Part shown: positions 9,201 through 17,022 of the stretch, piece after piece
How the letters are laid out: each line of letters starts with the position of its first letter
Numbering within the stretch: the first letter of the stretch is position 1
Source: an uncultured Sutterella sp.
GTDB taxonomy: Bacteria > Pseudomonadota > Gammaproteobacteria > Burkholderiales > Burkholderiaceae_F
Assembly (NCBI GenBank): GCA_934255515.1
Contig: CAKQON010000018.1
Location: 1 to 27,090, forward strand
Direction: 5' to 3'
DNA: 27,090 nt
Translations under genes and position numbers: made by a program
The notes under the pieces: generated by a model
What the model saw: only the letters and a program-made list of their open reading frames with translations
Told to the model about the DNA's origin: nothing
The model's database searches: none

Positions 9201-9748
9201 CCGCGCCTCAGCACAAAGCTCCTGAAACGACCGGAAAGGCCGAAGCCGTAAAGGCGCCCGAACCCGAGGAGAAGCTCATTCAGATCGAGACCCGCAAGGC
9301 TCCTGAAGCTGCTCCCGAGGCTCCGACTCCTGAAGCGGTTCCTGAATCAGCTCCCGCAACGGCGCCTGAAGCGCCGGCCGAAGCCGTTGCTCCTCAGGCG
9401 GAAGCTCCTGCTGCGGCGGAAGAAGAACCTCAGGCTGAGCACCCCGCGCTCGCTGGCTCCATCGCCGACGGCCTTGAGGAAAACCTCCGCTCTGCGGGCC
9501 TCGTGCAGGTCCACACCGCGAAGCCCTCGGCGGCTACCGGTTACGAACCCGTGGTTCAGCCCGGCCGCGTGATCGAGCACGCTGCGGCTGAAGCCGATGA
9601 AGGTCCTCTCACGCAGGTCCACACGAAGCCCGAGCTCTGCCGCCCGGTCGACTATGCGCCCGTCATCCAGCCGGGCCGCAAGGTCGAATCGAGTACTGAA
9701 GCCGATGAGGCCGAAGCGCTCGTGCAGGTGGAAACGAAGAAGAACTAA
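6209..9748 (+). CDS. rne: Ribonuclease E
   Basis: A 1179-aa endoribonuclease of the RNase E/G family, the scaffold of the RNA degradosome and a processor of rRNA, tRNA and mRNA. The N-terminus ([24 protein letters not shown]) matches E. coli RNase E closely. An S1 domain follows ([22 protein letters not shown]). The catalytic aspartates are D331 (VAIDVNS) and D374 (VIDFIDM). The Zn-link CPRC gives C432 and C435. These all sit 28 residues later than in E. coli because of an insertion around residues 197-230. From about residue 560 the protein is disordered. It contains an arginine-rich ER/DR repeat tract (about 8170-8407), further RRRR patches, a duplicated block (8609-8728 and 9053-9168), and five L-(V/I/T)-Q-(V/I)-(E/H)-T motifs, one at the very C-terminus. 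The gene stands alone, with a leader hairpin and a strong terminator. Confidence 0.97.
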   Translation: [1179 protein letters not shown]

Positions 9749-9774
9749 GGATTAAACCCTGTTCTTTTTGCTGC

Positions 9775-9808
9775 GCCCCGAATGTTCATCACATTCGGGG
9801 CTTTTTTA
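9775..9808 (+). terminator. Rho-independent terminator of rne
   Basis: GCCCCGAATG (9775-9784) pairs perfectly with CATTCGGGGC (9792-9801) around a 7-nt loop, followed by six Ts. It begins 27 bp after the rne stop codon and is a textbook intrinsic terminator. Confidence 0.95.
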
Positions 9809-9954
9809 TATGCGCCGGATGCGCACTCCCGCGAAGCAGGGGCTACTCTGATGTAACCCATTCGAGTGACGAGGACGCCGGAGAGCATTCTTCCCGGATT
9901 CTCCGGAACCTCCTACGTCACAACTCGCACGTCTTCTTAAGAGGAGTTTCATCC

Positions 9955-11478
9955 ATGACCCGTTTTCCCAAGGCTCTTCTCGTGCTCGCGCTTGCGGGCG
10001 TCGGCGCCGCGGCTTCGGCCTCAGAGATTACCGTTGGCGTCTATTCCGCCTTCTCGACGCTCGATCCCTACGATGCAAGCGATACGCTCTCGCAGAACGT
10101 TGCCAAGTCCTTCTATGAAGGCCTCTTCGGGTTCGACAAGGACATGAAGCTCCAGAACGTCCTCGCCGAAGGCTATGAAGTGAGCGACGACGGCCTCGTC
10201 TATACCGTGAAGCTCCGTAAAGGCGTCAAGTTCAGCGACGGCGAACCCTTCAACGCCGCTGCGGTCAAGGCGAATTTCGAGCGCGTCATCAATCCCGACA
10301 AGCACCTCACCCGCTACACGCTCTACAAGAACATCGACCGCATTGAGGCGGTCGACGAATACACCGTCAAATTCCATCTGAAGGAAGCCTTCTCCGCCTT
10401 CATCAACCAGCTCGCGCATCCGAGCGGCGTGATGATGTGCCCGAAGATTCTCAATCTCCCGAAGAAGGACATTGCCTTCAACCCCTGCGGCACCGGCCCC
10501 TACACGCTTGAGAAGTACAACCCGGCCGAGTACCTCATCGTGAAGAAGAACCCGAACTACTGGCAGGCGGGGCTGCCGAAGCTCGACCGCATCAATTTCC
10601 GGCCGGTTCTTGAAGACGCCACGCGCGTTGCGATGCTGCGCACGGGCGAAGCCCAGTACTGCGATGTGGTGCCTCCCGAACAGGTCGAGCGCCTGAAGGA
10701 AGCGAAGGACATCGTCGTTGAGGTCGCACCCTCGATCGTTCAGCGCCAGATCTACCTCAACAACACGAAGAAGCCCTTCAGCGACGTCCGCGTGAGAAAG
10801 GCCCTCAACTACGGCCTCAACAAGGAAGCGCTCGTGAAGGTTCTCTTCAAGGGCTATGCGGCGCCAGCCACGGGCGTTGCGCCCCAGGGCATCGACTACG
10901 CCACGCAGTTCGGCGCCTGGCCCTACGACGTCAATAAGGCGAAGGAGCTCCTCAAGGAAGCGGGCTACCCCAACGGCTTCACGGCCACTCTCTGGGCGGC
11001 TTCGAACTCTTCCGCCAACCAGAAGCTTCTGCAGTTCCTGCAGCAGCAGTATTCGCGCATCGGCGTGAAGCTTCAGGTCCGCGCTCTGGAAGCCGGCCAG
11101 CGCATCTCGCTCGTCCAGTCGGTGGGGCCCGAGAAGAGCCAGCTCGAAATGTTCACCTGGGGGTGGTCGGCTTCGACCGGCGAACTCGACTGGGTGCTTC
11201 GTCCGCTCCTTGCCACCTCGAGCTTCCCGCCCGCCAATTCCAACTACGCCTACTACAGCAATCCGAAGGTCGACAATGCGCTCGTGGCTGCTCTGAAGAC
11301 CACCGACCGCACCACGAAGCAGAAGATCTACGACGAGGCGCAGAAGATGATTTGGGATGATGCCCCATGGGTCTTCCTCACGGTCGACCATGACGTCTCC
11401 GCGCACGCGAAGAATCTCGTCAACTTCCACTGCCTTCCCGACGGCGGCTTTGAATTTCTCCGTGCAGAGCTGAAGTAA
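9955..11478 (+). CDS. gsiB: GsiB-like periplasmic solute-binding protein (family 5), copy 1
   Basis: A 507-aa SBP_bac_5 protein, similar along its whole length to E. coli GsiB, the glutathione-binding protein of the GsiABCD ABC importer. Shared stretches include LDPYDASDTLSQNVAKSFY and the later ALNYGLNKEALVKVLFKGYA and GWSASTGELDW. A Sec signal covers residues 1-22 (cleavage near ASA-SEI). The ATG at 9955 follows GAGGAG at good spacing. No permease or ATPase gene adjoins it: rne lies upstream and a pseudogene downstream, each behind a terminator, so it is an orphan that must use a transporter encoded elsewhere. C162 and C178 lie where GsiB, as I recall it, has Ser and Val (MMCP...NPCGTGPY), suggesting a disulfide. 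Ligand assignment to glutathione or a peptide is by similarity only. Confidence 0.92.
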   Translation: MTRFPKALLVLALAGVGAAASASEITVGVYSAFSTLDPYDASDTLSQNVAKSFYEGLFGFDKDMKLQNVLAEGYEVSDDGLVYTVKLRKGVKFSDGEPFNAAAVKANFERVINPDKHLTRYTLYKNIDRIEAVDEYTVKFHLKEAFSAFINQLAHPSGVMMCPKILNLPKKDIAFNPCGTGPYTLEKYNPAEYLIVKKNPNYWQAGLPKLDRINFRPVLEDATRVAMLRTGEAQYCDVVPPEQVERLKEAKDIVVEVAPSIVQRQIYLNNTKKPFSDVRVRKALNYGLNKEALVKVLFKGYAAPATGVAPQGIDYATQFGAWPYDVNKAKELLKEAGYPNGFTATLWAASNSSANQKLLQFLQQQYSRIGVKLQVRALEAGQRISLVQSVGPEKSQLEMFTWGWSASTGELDWVLRPLLATSSFPPANSNYAYYSNPKVDNALVAALKTTDRTTKQKIYDEAQKMIWDDAPWVFLTVDHDVSAHAKNLVNFHCLPDGGFEFLRAELK

Positions 11479-11510
11479 TCCGGATTCGTGATCACGATTA
11501 AATGACTGAG

Positions 11511-11548
11511 CCCCGGCATTTCCTTCACGGAGTGCCGGGGTGTTTTTT
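11511..11548 (+). terminator. Rho-independent terminator of gsiB copy 1
   Basis: CCCCGGCA (11511-11518) pairs with TGCCGGGG (11533-11540), followed by TGTTTTTT. It begins 32 bp after the stop codon of the binding-protein gene. Confidence 0.92.
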
Positions 11549-11617
11549 GCGTCATTTATTCGCGCAATACTGAGCTAACATAATGTTCTCAAACGTTTTT
11601 CCATGAGGATACCAACC

Positions 11618-12142
11618 ATGCCGCTGCTCAACACTTCCCGAATTGCCTCCGCCTTCGCGCTCGCCGCAAAAGTGCATGAAAACCAGAAGCGCAGGGGGCA
11701 CTTCAATTTCCTACATCTCGCACCCGATGGCCGTTGCCTCGCAGGTGCTCGTCTGGGGCGGCTCGGAAGAGCAGTTCATCGCGACGCTCCTTCATGAAGT
11801 GCTCGAGGACGGCGGCGTTGAATATGCCGAATCGATTGAAGCTGATTTCGGGCCCAATGTGCTTTGCATCGTCAAGGCGCTCTCCGACGCGCTCCCGAAG
11901 GCGGGAGAAAAGAAAAAGCCCTAGGTGGAGCGAAAGACGGAATACCTCGCGCACCTCGCTCAAGCCGACGATGAAGTGCTTCCCGTCTCGGCTGCCGACA
12001 AATGGCACAACCTTTCTTCGATCCGGGACGATCAGCTCAAACCGGCGACGAAGTCTTCAAAAGGTTTGTAGGCTCGGCGCCCGACATGAAAAAGAAAAAG
12101 CGTCTCGCCGAGGAACCAAAGAGCGCGTCGAGCCCCGGATAG
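11618..12142 (+). pseudogene. Decayed HD-domain (RelA/SpoT hydrolase-like) gene
   Basis: This is an HD-domain protein of the SpoT-hydrolase-like family, broken in several places. The start MPLLNTSRIASAFALAAKVH follows an AGGA. One extra base near 11699 shifts the frame before TSISYISHPMAVASQVLVWGG. The metal motif reads LLHEVLEDGG, with Glu where HD proteins carry Asp. An in-frame TAG at 11922-11924 sits where relatives usually have Trp (PWxERK). Sequence continues in frame with VERKTEYLAHLAQADDEVLPVSAADKWHN. A second frameshift near 12040 leads to GDEVFKRFV, after which similarity fades. The C-terminal end is lost into the antisense remnant of the neighbouring gene. Family members degrade (p)ppGpp or related nucleotides; this copy cannot give a full product. 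Confidence 0.82.
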
Positions 12143-12633
12143 ACGATCACTGAAATCTCGTCGATGAGTCCGGCCGTCAGGAAGGCGCCGTTGATGATGC
12201 CGCCGCCTCAAGGAGAAGCGTCTTCACGCCGAAGAGATCTTCAAGGGCCTTGAGCGCCACTGCTAACTTTTCGCGGTTGCTTTCGCCATCGCCCTCAAAG
12301 ACGTAGGAGACGCCGGCAGCGCGGAGCTTCGCGAGGTGGCTTTCCGCAACCCTCGCCCCGAGAACAAGGACCAGATGCTCGCCCGTGGGGAGCGCATTGA
12401 TTTCGGGAAGGAGCTTTCCCTTCGGGTCGATCGCCACTGCAATCGGACGGCCTTCTCGGTTCCCGACGAAAGCTGGGGATGCGGGTGCATCCGCATCACG
12501 AAGGGGCGCCGGATCTCCTTCCTTCACCTCTTCGCAATAGTCCGCCATCGTGGTTCTGCCAACAATCCAGCCCTGAGCCGGAAAGCGCTTCGCCACGCCT
12601 TCATTTTTGCTTTGTTCCCATGTATGGCGCTTG
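12105..12633 (-). pseudogene. Remnant of a RibD-C / dihydrofolate reductase-like gene
   Basis: A minus-strand frame encodes a recognisable RibD C-terminal/DHFR-like NADPH-reductase segment: GWIVGRTTMADY, then GRPIAVAIDPKGKLLPEINALP, GEHLVLVLGARV and VKTLLLE. One G is missing within GAGGCGGCGGC near 12205; restoring it gives EGGGIINGAFLTAGLIDEISVIVYPGLD, the family's nucleotide-binding loop and following strand. The usual N-terminus is absent: upstream sequence runs straight into the stop codon of the flavoprotein gene at 12634. The C-terminus runs antisense into the HD pseudogene. Truncation at both ends plus a frameshift mark it as a pseudogene. The original was probably a deaminase-reductase-like enzyme rather than true FolA. 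Confidence 0.75.
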
Positions 12634-14196
12634 TCAGGAAAGCGCCGAATCTTCAATCTGATCTTTTTCGGACTTCGCCGCTTCGCGGCCGGCGATGCGG
12701 CCGAAGACGAGCGCATCGAGAAGCCCGCAGGAGCCGAGGTACCCCACGCCGTGAAGTCCCCCGGTAATTTCGCCTGCGGCGTAGAGATGCGGAATCGGCT
12801 GGTCGTCCTCAACCGAGAGGACGCGCGCCCTCAGGTCGATCGCGATGCCGCCCGAGCAGCTTAAGACCTTCGCCGTAAGGGGCGCCGCATACCAGGGCGC
12901 TTCACCCATGGGCTCCGTCCCCTTCTCGATCCGCCTTCCCATACGATCATAGGAGTCGCCCTTCAGAACGGCTTGCGAATAAGCCGCAATTTCCTGCCTT
13001 AAGCTCTCAAGCGGCATTTCAAGCTCGTCGGCAAGGCTTTCGAGCGTTTCGAATTCCGTCACGTATCCGCGGGCGACGAGCGTCTTCACGTCCTCCTCGG
13101 TGAAGATTCCGGACCGGGGGTGGCGCACGGCCCGGGCGTCGGCGATCGCGATCAGGTCGTGCTCCCGGCGAAGGGCGTCAAAAACCGCATTCGTGCGGTC
13201 GACGGTACTCCCCATTTCGTTCGTGAAACGCTTTCCCGTTTTCCGCTCGACCCAGATCCCCTGGGCACCCGCGCAGTAGCGCGTGAACTGCCATCCGGTT
13301 CCCCAGCCTTTTTCGTCGGGGTTCGCATCCGGAATGCAGGAGATGTACTGAAGGTGAATGATCCAGGCGCCGATTTTTGCCGCAGCGCGGAGCACCTCCG
13401 AGGTGCTCCCGGGCTGGGTCGCCGTGCCCACGTGCTCCGAAAGCCTGGGGTTGCAGAATTCCCGGAAGTCGATGTCGGCGCCAAAGCCGCCCGCCGCGAG
13501 AACGACGCCGTATCGGGCGCGCCAGCGCATGAGGGCTCCCGAGCGGACGTTCCGAGCGAGGACGCCGAGCACGACGCCCTTCGGGCTCGTCACGATGCGC
13601 TCGACCTTCATCCCGACCTCAAACCGGGCGCCGAGCGCCCGCGCGCGTTCGTAGAGCGGAATGATAAGTCCCGCGCCGCTTCCGCTCCCGATGACGGCGG
13701 CTCTCGCAACGCTCGCCTCGATCTCTTTTTCGAGGTGATCGGGCTTCCAGCTGACGCCGAGCTCCTTTTCGGTCCATTCGTAGGTTTCAAGCGCCTTCTC
13801 CGCCATGAGCCGGATGAGGCCCGGATGTCCGCAGTAGCTTTCCTTCAGCATGTCCGCGGCAAAGCGCTCTGTAGAATCGTCAATGCCGAACTTCTCCTGC
13901 ACGGGCGTTCCCGGCACCGACATGAGCCCCTGCGAGATTCCGGAGTTGCCGCCGATGCTTCCCATCTTTTCGAGCACGATGACGCTCCTGCCTGCTTTTC
14001 TCGCCTCAACGGCGGCGGCAAGGCCGGCCGCGCCCGAGCCCACGATCACGACGTCGGCAGCGGTTTCCAGGAGCCCAGGGAGATTCTCCGGAAAGCTCCC
14101 GAAGCCGGTTTCGGGAGATGGCAGCCTGGCGCCGGCCTCCCCGGCGGTAAGGAACGGCAAAATGGAGGCCCCTGCAAGGATTCTTCTGCGACGCAT
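12634..14196 (-). CDS. Tat-exported FAD flavoprotein, fumarate-reductase-like with altered active site
   Basis: A 520-aa FAD_binding_2 flavoprotein related to periplasmic fumarate reductase/flavocytochrome c. The N-terminus (MRRRRILAGASILPFL) is a Tat-type signal. The dinucleotide fold GSGAAG is at 53-58, with ALEK-like VLEK and GGNSGISQG following and LYAAGEITGGLHG near 471-483. Compared with Shewanella Fcc3 and with the sister protein at 17023, the catalytic arginine position (NE-4 residues) is T331, the substrate His-His is replaced by SC (446-447), and the second substrate arginine is Y486. It is therefore unlikely to reduce fumarate by the known mechanism. The ATG overlaps the regulator stop codon (TAATG) behind GGGAGG, giving translational coupling to the two-component genes. 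It is the last gene of that minus-strand unit. Role inferred: reductase for a distinct electron acceptor. Confidence 0.88.
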   Translation of the reverse strand: MRRRRILAGASILPFLTAGEAGARLPSPETGFGSFPENLPGLLETAADVVIVGSGAAGLAAAVEARKAGRSVIVLEKMGSIGGNSGISQGLMSVPGTPVQEKFGIDDSTERFAADMLKESYCGHPGLIRLMAEKALETYEWTEKELGVSWKPDHLEKEIEASVARAAVIGSGSGAGLIIPLYERARALGARFEVGMKVERIVTSPKGVVLGVLARNVRSGALMRWRARYGVVLAAGGFGADIDFREFCNPRLSEHVGTATQPGSTSEVLRAAAKIGAWIIHLQYISCIPDANPDEKGWGTGWQFTRYCAGAQGIWVERKTGKRFTNEMGSTVDRTNAVFDALRREHDLIAIADARAVRHPRSGIFTEEDVKTLVARGYVTEFETLESLADELEMPLESLRQEIAAYSQAVLKGDSYDRMGRRIEKGTEPMGEAPWYAAPLTAKVLSCSGGIAIDLRARVLSVEDDQPIPHLYAAGEITGGLHGVGYLGSCGLLDALVFGRIAGREAAKSEKDQIEDSALS

Positions 14197-14831
14197 TACT
14201 TTTCCTCCCTTAGGATTCGCCTCACGCTCCTCACGGCCTGAGCGATTCCGGAAGCGCCCTTGACGCCGAGCTTTCTGCAGACTTCCCCGCGGTGCACCTG
14301 CACGGTCTTCACGGATATGCCTCCGAGGCGTTCGCCCACCTCGCGGTTGAGAAGCCCCTCGGCAATGAGTTCTGCCACCTCGCGCTCGCGGTCCGTGAGG
14401 CTCTGCCAGCGCGCGATTTCTTCACCCGGGTTCTTCGACGGGGCGCTCGAGCGCTCCACCGCGCTCACGATCGCCTCCATCAGGCGCGCGCGGTCCGCCG
14501 TCTTCTGAATGAAGGCGGCCGCTCCCCGCCGCATCGTGTCGACCGTCATGTCGAGGTCCCCGTGGGCGGAGAGGAAAACAATCGGCAGCGTCATTCCGCG
14601 GCGATTCATTTCCTCCTGGAGCTCGAGCCCCGTCATGCCGTCCATCTGAACGTCAAGGAGCAGACACCCGGGGCGCGAAGGCGAATCTTCCCTGAGGAAC
14701 GCCTCAGCGCTCGGATACATAGCGCATTCGAATCCTTCCTGCCTCAGCATGAAGGCGAGCGATTCGCGCATCCGCTCCTCGTCGTCGACGATGCGGATGA
14801 GGGGCGGTTCATTGGTTTGAAAAGCATTCAT
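14196..14831 (-). CDS. FixJ/TtrR-type response regulator
   Basis: A 211-aa response regulator. The receiver domain (residues 11-125) has acidic D16/D17, phosphoacceptor D60 (CLLLDVQMDGMTG), S88 and K110. The residue after K110 is Thr where Pro is usual. A LuxR-type helix-turn-helix follows at 145-190 (LTDREREVAELIAEGLLNREVGERL, then SVKTVQVHRGEV). The start chosen is ATG 14831, behind AGGTGAGGA; a GTG at 14846 is the alternative. It lies 20 bp after the kinase stop and shares TAATG with the flavoprotein. It probably activates the divergent respiratory genes when phosphorylated by the adjacent kinase, with its likely site in 16769-17022. Resemblance to TtrR is in architecture and context; the stimulus is unknown. 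Confidence 0.9.
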   Translation of the reverse strand: MNAFQTNEPPLIRIVDDEERMRESLAFMLRQEGFECAMYPSAEAFLREDSPSRPGCLLLDVQMDGMTGLELQEEMNRRGMTLPIVFLSAHGDLDMTVDTMRRGAAAFIQKTADRARLMEAIVSAVERSSAPSKNPGEEIARWQSLTDREREVAELIAEGLLNREVGERLGGISVKTVQVHRGEVCRKLGVKGASGIAQAVRSVRRILREEK

Positions 14832-14851
14832 CGGTTCTATCCTCACCTCGA

Positions 14852-16768
14852 TTAGCTGCGCTTCGCTTCTTTCGAATGCATGACCGGAAGCACTACAACT
14901 GCCGTAATGCCGTCGCCCGCCGAGCGCTCGAAGGAGAGCCTCCCCACGCAGTTTTCGGCGAGCGTGCGCACAATGGAAAGCCCCAGCCCGAGGCCGCCGG
15001 GTTTCGTGGACTTGAGAAGGCGCTTCCCGAGCGAGTCAAAGGCATCGTCCGAAATCCTCGGACCATTGTCCGAGACATGGAGCTCGAGCGCCGCTTCAGA
15101 TGCGGGGCTTCCCGGTATGCGGAGAAGCTCAACGAAAACGCGCGGATCCTCAACATTTTTGGCTGCATCGACTGCGTTTGCCAGAAGGTTGATGATGATG
15201 AGCTCGAGGTCGAGGGGATCAATCCAGACCTCTCCCCGGTCGATGCGGCCGAAAACGATCCGCGCAAGCCTTCCGCGGCGGGTGGCGTGGAACTGCGTCA
15301 CGGCATCGTGAAGGGCGTCGGAAAACTCAACCGCCCGCCTCTCGGAGCGCCCCTGACTGTAGGTCCGCACGCGGTCGATGATGGCGGCAGCGCGCCCCGC
15401 TTCATCATTGATGGATTCGACGGCCTTTGAGACCTCGTCGAGCGTTTCCGGCTCATCCTCAATCATGCGGATGGTTCCGCGCGAAAGATTCTGAATGACG
15501 GCAAGGGGCTGCTTCATCTCATGCGCGACGATGGAGGAAATCTGCCCCACGGCGCCCGCGCGCTGAAGCTGGTCGAGGCGTTCGGTCATCTCGCGGGCAT
15601 GGCGCTCGGCCGCCTGCTGTCCGGCATGCACGCGCTCAAGCTCCTCCGTTCTTCTTCTCACGAGCTTTTCGAGAATCGCGCTGTGGGCGAGAAGCCCCAG
15701 GAGCGCAACAATGGCCACCAGAATGAAGGGGCGGTACTCGTCCCAGACGCGCGAAAGCGTCCATTCGCGCAGATACGCATAGGCGCCGATCCGGAGCGTC
15801 TTCATCAGGTCCGTGTAGCTCGATGTGTTGGTCGAGACCGTCCAGTACTGGCCCCAGGCGTTTGCGGGCTTGGTGAGGAGCACGGCCGCCACGGCGCGGG
15901 CGGCATCCTGGGAGAGCCTTTCCGACGCGGCCACGGTCCACCCCGGATAGAGCGCCGTCGAATGCCGGCAGGCGAGGCCGTCGCCGCGCTTCGCGTCGAG
16001 CACGCGGATTTCCGCTTCAAAGGTGCGGTTCCCGGCCTTCCAGAGGTCTTCGAGGAAGCACCCGCGAAGAATCCCCGCGTCCGCCCGGCCCGAAAGAACG
16101 TGCGAGAGCACTTCCTTCATGCGAAGCCTCGGCACCGTCTGAATGCTCCCGAAAAAAACATCCGGATCAGCATTCAACCGCGCCACCTCGCGCTTCACTT
16201 CAAGGATGCCGGGAGAAGGCTCGTCGACGACCGCCGCAACGCGCTTTCCCCTGAGGTCTTTGAGCGTCTTCAGATCCTCCCGGTCGCGCCGCACGATGAC
16301 GGCGGCGCCGAGCGAGCGGCTCGAATCGGGCGCCGCGTCCGACACGATGCTCGCGAGTTCGTGGAGCGAATTAGGGGCGCTGAAGGCAAGAAAAGCGGCA
16401 GGCGCCACCACGAGGTCGACATTCTTTGCGGCCACCGACTTCTCGAGCGACTCAGCCGAAAGAAAGTGCACGGAAAAGCGGTACTCGGGGAGCCGCCAGG
16501 CAAGGTAGCGGATCGATTCGTCGACGAAGGCGCCGTCGTACCAGGGCGGCGAATAGGCGAGAACCCCCACGCGCACCTCCTCAGCCCCGGCAGGACTTTC
16601 TTCCGTCCGGGACTGCGGCGTCCCCGCCGGCGCGGAAAATGTGGCGCGGCTCACGGCGTCGGCGCCCGAAGAAGGCGCGGCGGCTCCCCCCTCTGCTCCG
16701 GCCGGCAGAGAGAGGGCAAGAGAAAAAAGGATGCCGAGCATCCTCAGGGGTTTGGTTCTCATCCTCAT
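14852..16768 (-). CDS. TtrS-like sensor histidine kinase with periplasmic PhnD-type domain
   Basis: A 638-aa membrane histidine kinase. A signal/first membrane segment covers residues 8-25. A periplasmic PhnD-like binding domain spans about 65-325 (VRVGVLAYSPPW, VDLVVAPAAFL, DLRGKRVAAVVDEPSPG, LSGRADAGILRGC, then ACRHSTALYPGWTVA). A second membrane helix lies at about 347-367, followed by a coiled coil and the kinase core. The core has the H-box IVAHEMKQPLAV with H416, N-box LIIINLLANAVDAA, G1 VSDNGP and G2 GGLGLGLSIV. This layout matches TtrS, the tetrathionate sensor, but no ttrABC genes are present here. Two cysteines (C237, C267) in the sensor could serve redox or ligand sensing. The start ATG has a weak ribosome site. 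Next to two reductase flavoproteins, it probably senses their electron acceptor. Confidence 0.9.
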   Translation of the reverse strand: MRMRTKPLRMLGILFSLALSLPAGAEGGAAAPSSGADAVSRATFSAPAGTPQSRTEESPAGAEEVRVGVLAYSPPWYDGAFVDESIRYLAWRLPEYRFSVHFLSAESLEKSVAAKNVDLVVAPAAFLAFSAPNSLHELASIVSDAAPDSSRSLGAAVIVRRDREDLKTLKDLRGKRVAAVVDEPSPGILEVKREVARLNADPDVFFGSIQTVPRLRMKEVLSHVLSGRADAGILRGCFLEDLWKAGNRTFEAEIRVLDAKRGDGLACRHSTALYPGWTVAASERLSQDAARAVAAVLLTKPANAWGQYWTVSTNTSSYTDLMKTLRIGAYAYLREWTLSRVWDEYRPFILVAIVALLGLLAHSAILEKLVRRRTEELERVHAGQQAAERHAREMTERLDQLQRAGAVGQISSIVAHEMKQPLAVIQNLSRGTIRMIEDEPETLDEVSKAVESINDEAGRAAAIIDRVRTYSQGRSERRAVEFSDALHDAVTQFHATRRGRLARIVFGRIDRGEVWIDPLDLELIIINLLANAVDAAKNVEDPRVFVELLRIPGSPASEAALELHVSDNGPRISDDAFDSLGKRLLKSTKPGGLGLGLSIVRTLAENCVGRLSFERSAGDGITAVVVLPVMHSKEAKRS

Positions 16769-17022
16769 GATGACGAAAGTCTAGCCGTCTCATCCCGGGC
16801 TTTTGAAGATCTCTTTTTCCGCGCGGGAAGACGACAAAGGCCGAAGTGGATTCTCTTCGACCTTAAGCAAATCTCCTAGGAGGTCTCCGGACGCAGAATG
16901 CGCTTCGTGATCAGAGGGAATTGAAAGCGTGATGCAAAATCGCGCGAACATCCCTCCGGAAGCAGATATCAAGAGCTGTCCTCCTGAAAGGACGGCCGAT
17001 CTCTTTAAAGGAGAGAAAGAAA
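16769..17022. promoter_or_regulatory. Divergent control region between the kinase and the reductase gene
   Basis: This 254-bp non-coding stretch separates the minus-strand kinase-regulator-flavoprotein unit from the plus-strand flavoprotein-cytochrome unit, so both promoters must lie here. A perfect 10-bp palindrome CTCCTAGGAG (16873-16882) near the middle is a candidate regulator site. An AAGGAG ribosome site (17008-17013) serves the plus-strand gene. No convincing sigma-70, sigma-54 or FNR motif was found. Confidence 0.55.

Noticed and set aside
6104..9214. Long minus-strand open frames (463 and 550 codons) opposite rne
   Set aside because: They mirror the codon bias of the GC-rich rne gene, have no recognisable motifs and no ribosome sites; antisense shadows.
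10021..11430. 469-codon minus-strand frame opposite gsiB copy 1, and a similar 489-codon frame at 25225-26694
   Set aside because: Both lie exactly opposite paralogous real genes and resemble each other only because those genes do.
12177..12812. Intact 211-codon RibD-like protein
   Set aside because: The first part of the frame lies antisense-free inside the flavoprotein coding region, and the conserved C-terminus is in another frame, so this is a remnant.
16917..16945. FNR-like or sigma-54-like site in the divergent respiratory control region
   Set aside because: TTGAAAGCGTGATGCAA lacks the TTGAT-N4-ATCAA pattern, and no GG-N10-GC box with flanking consensus exists.
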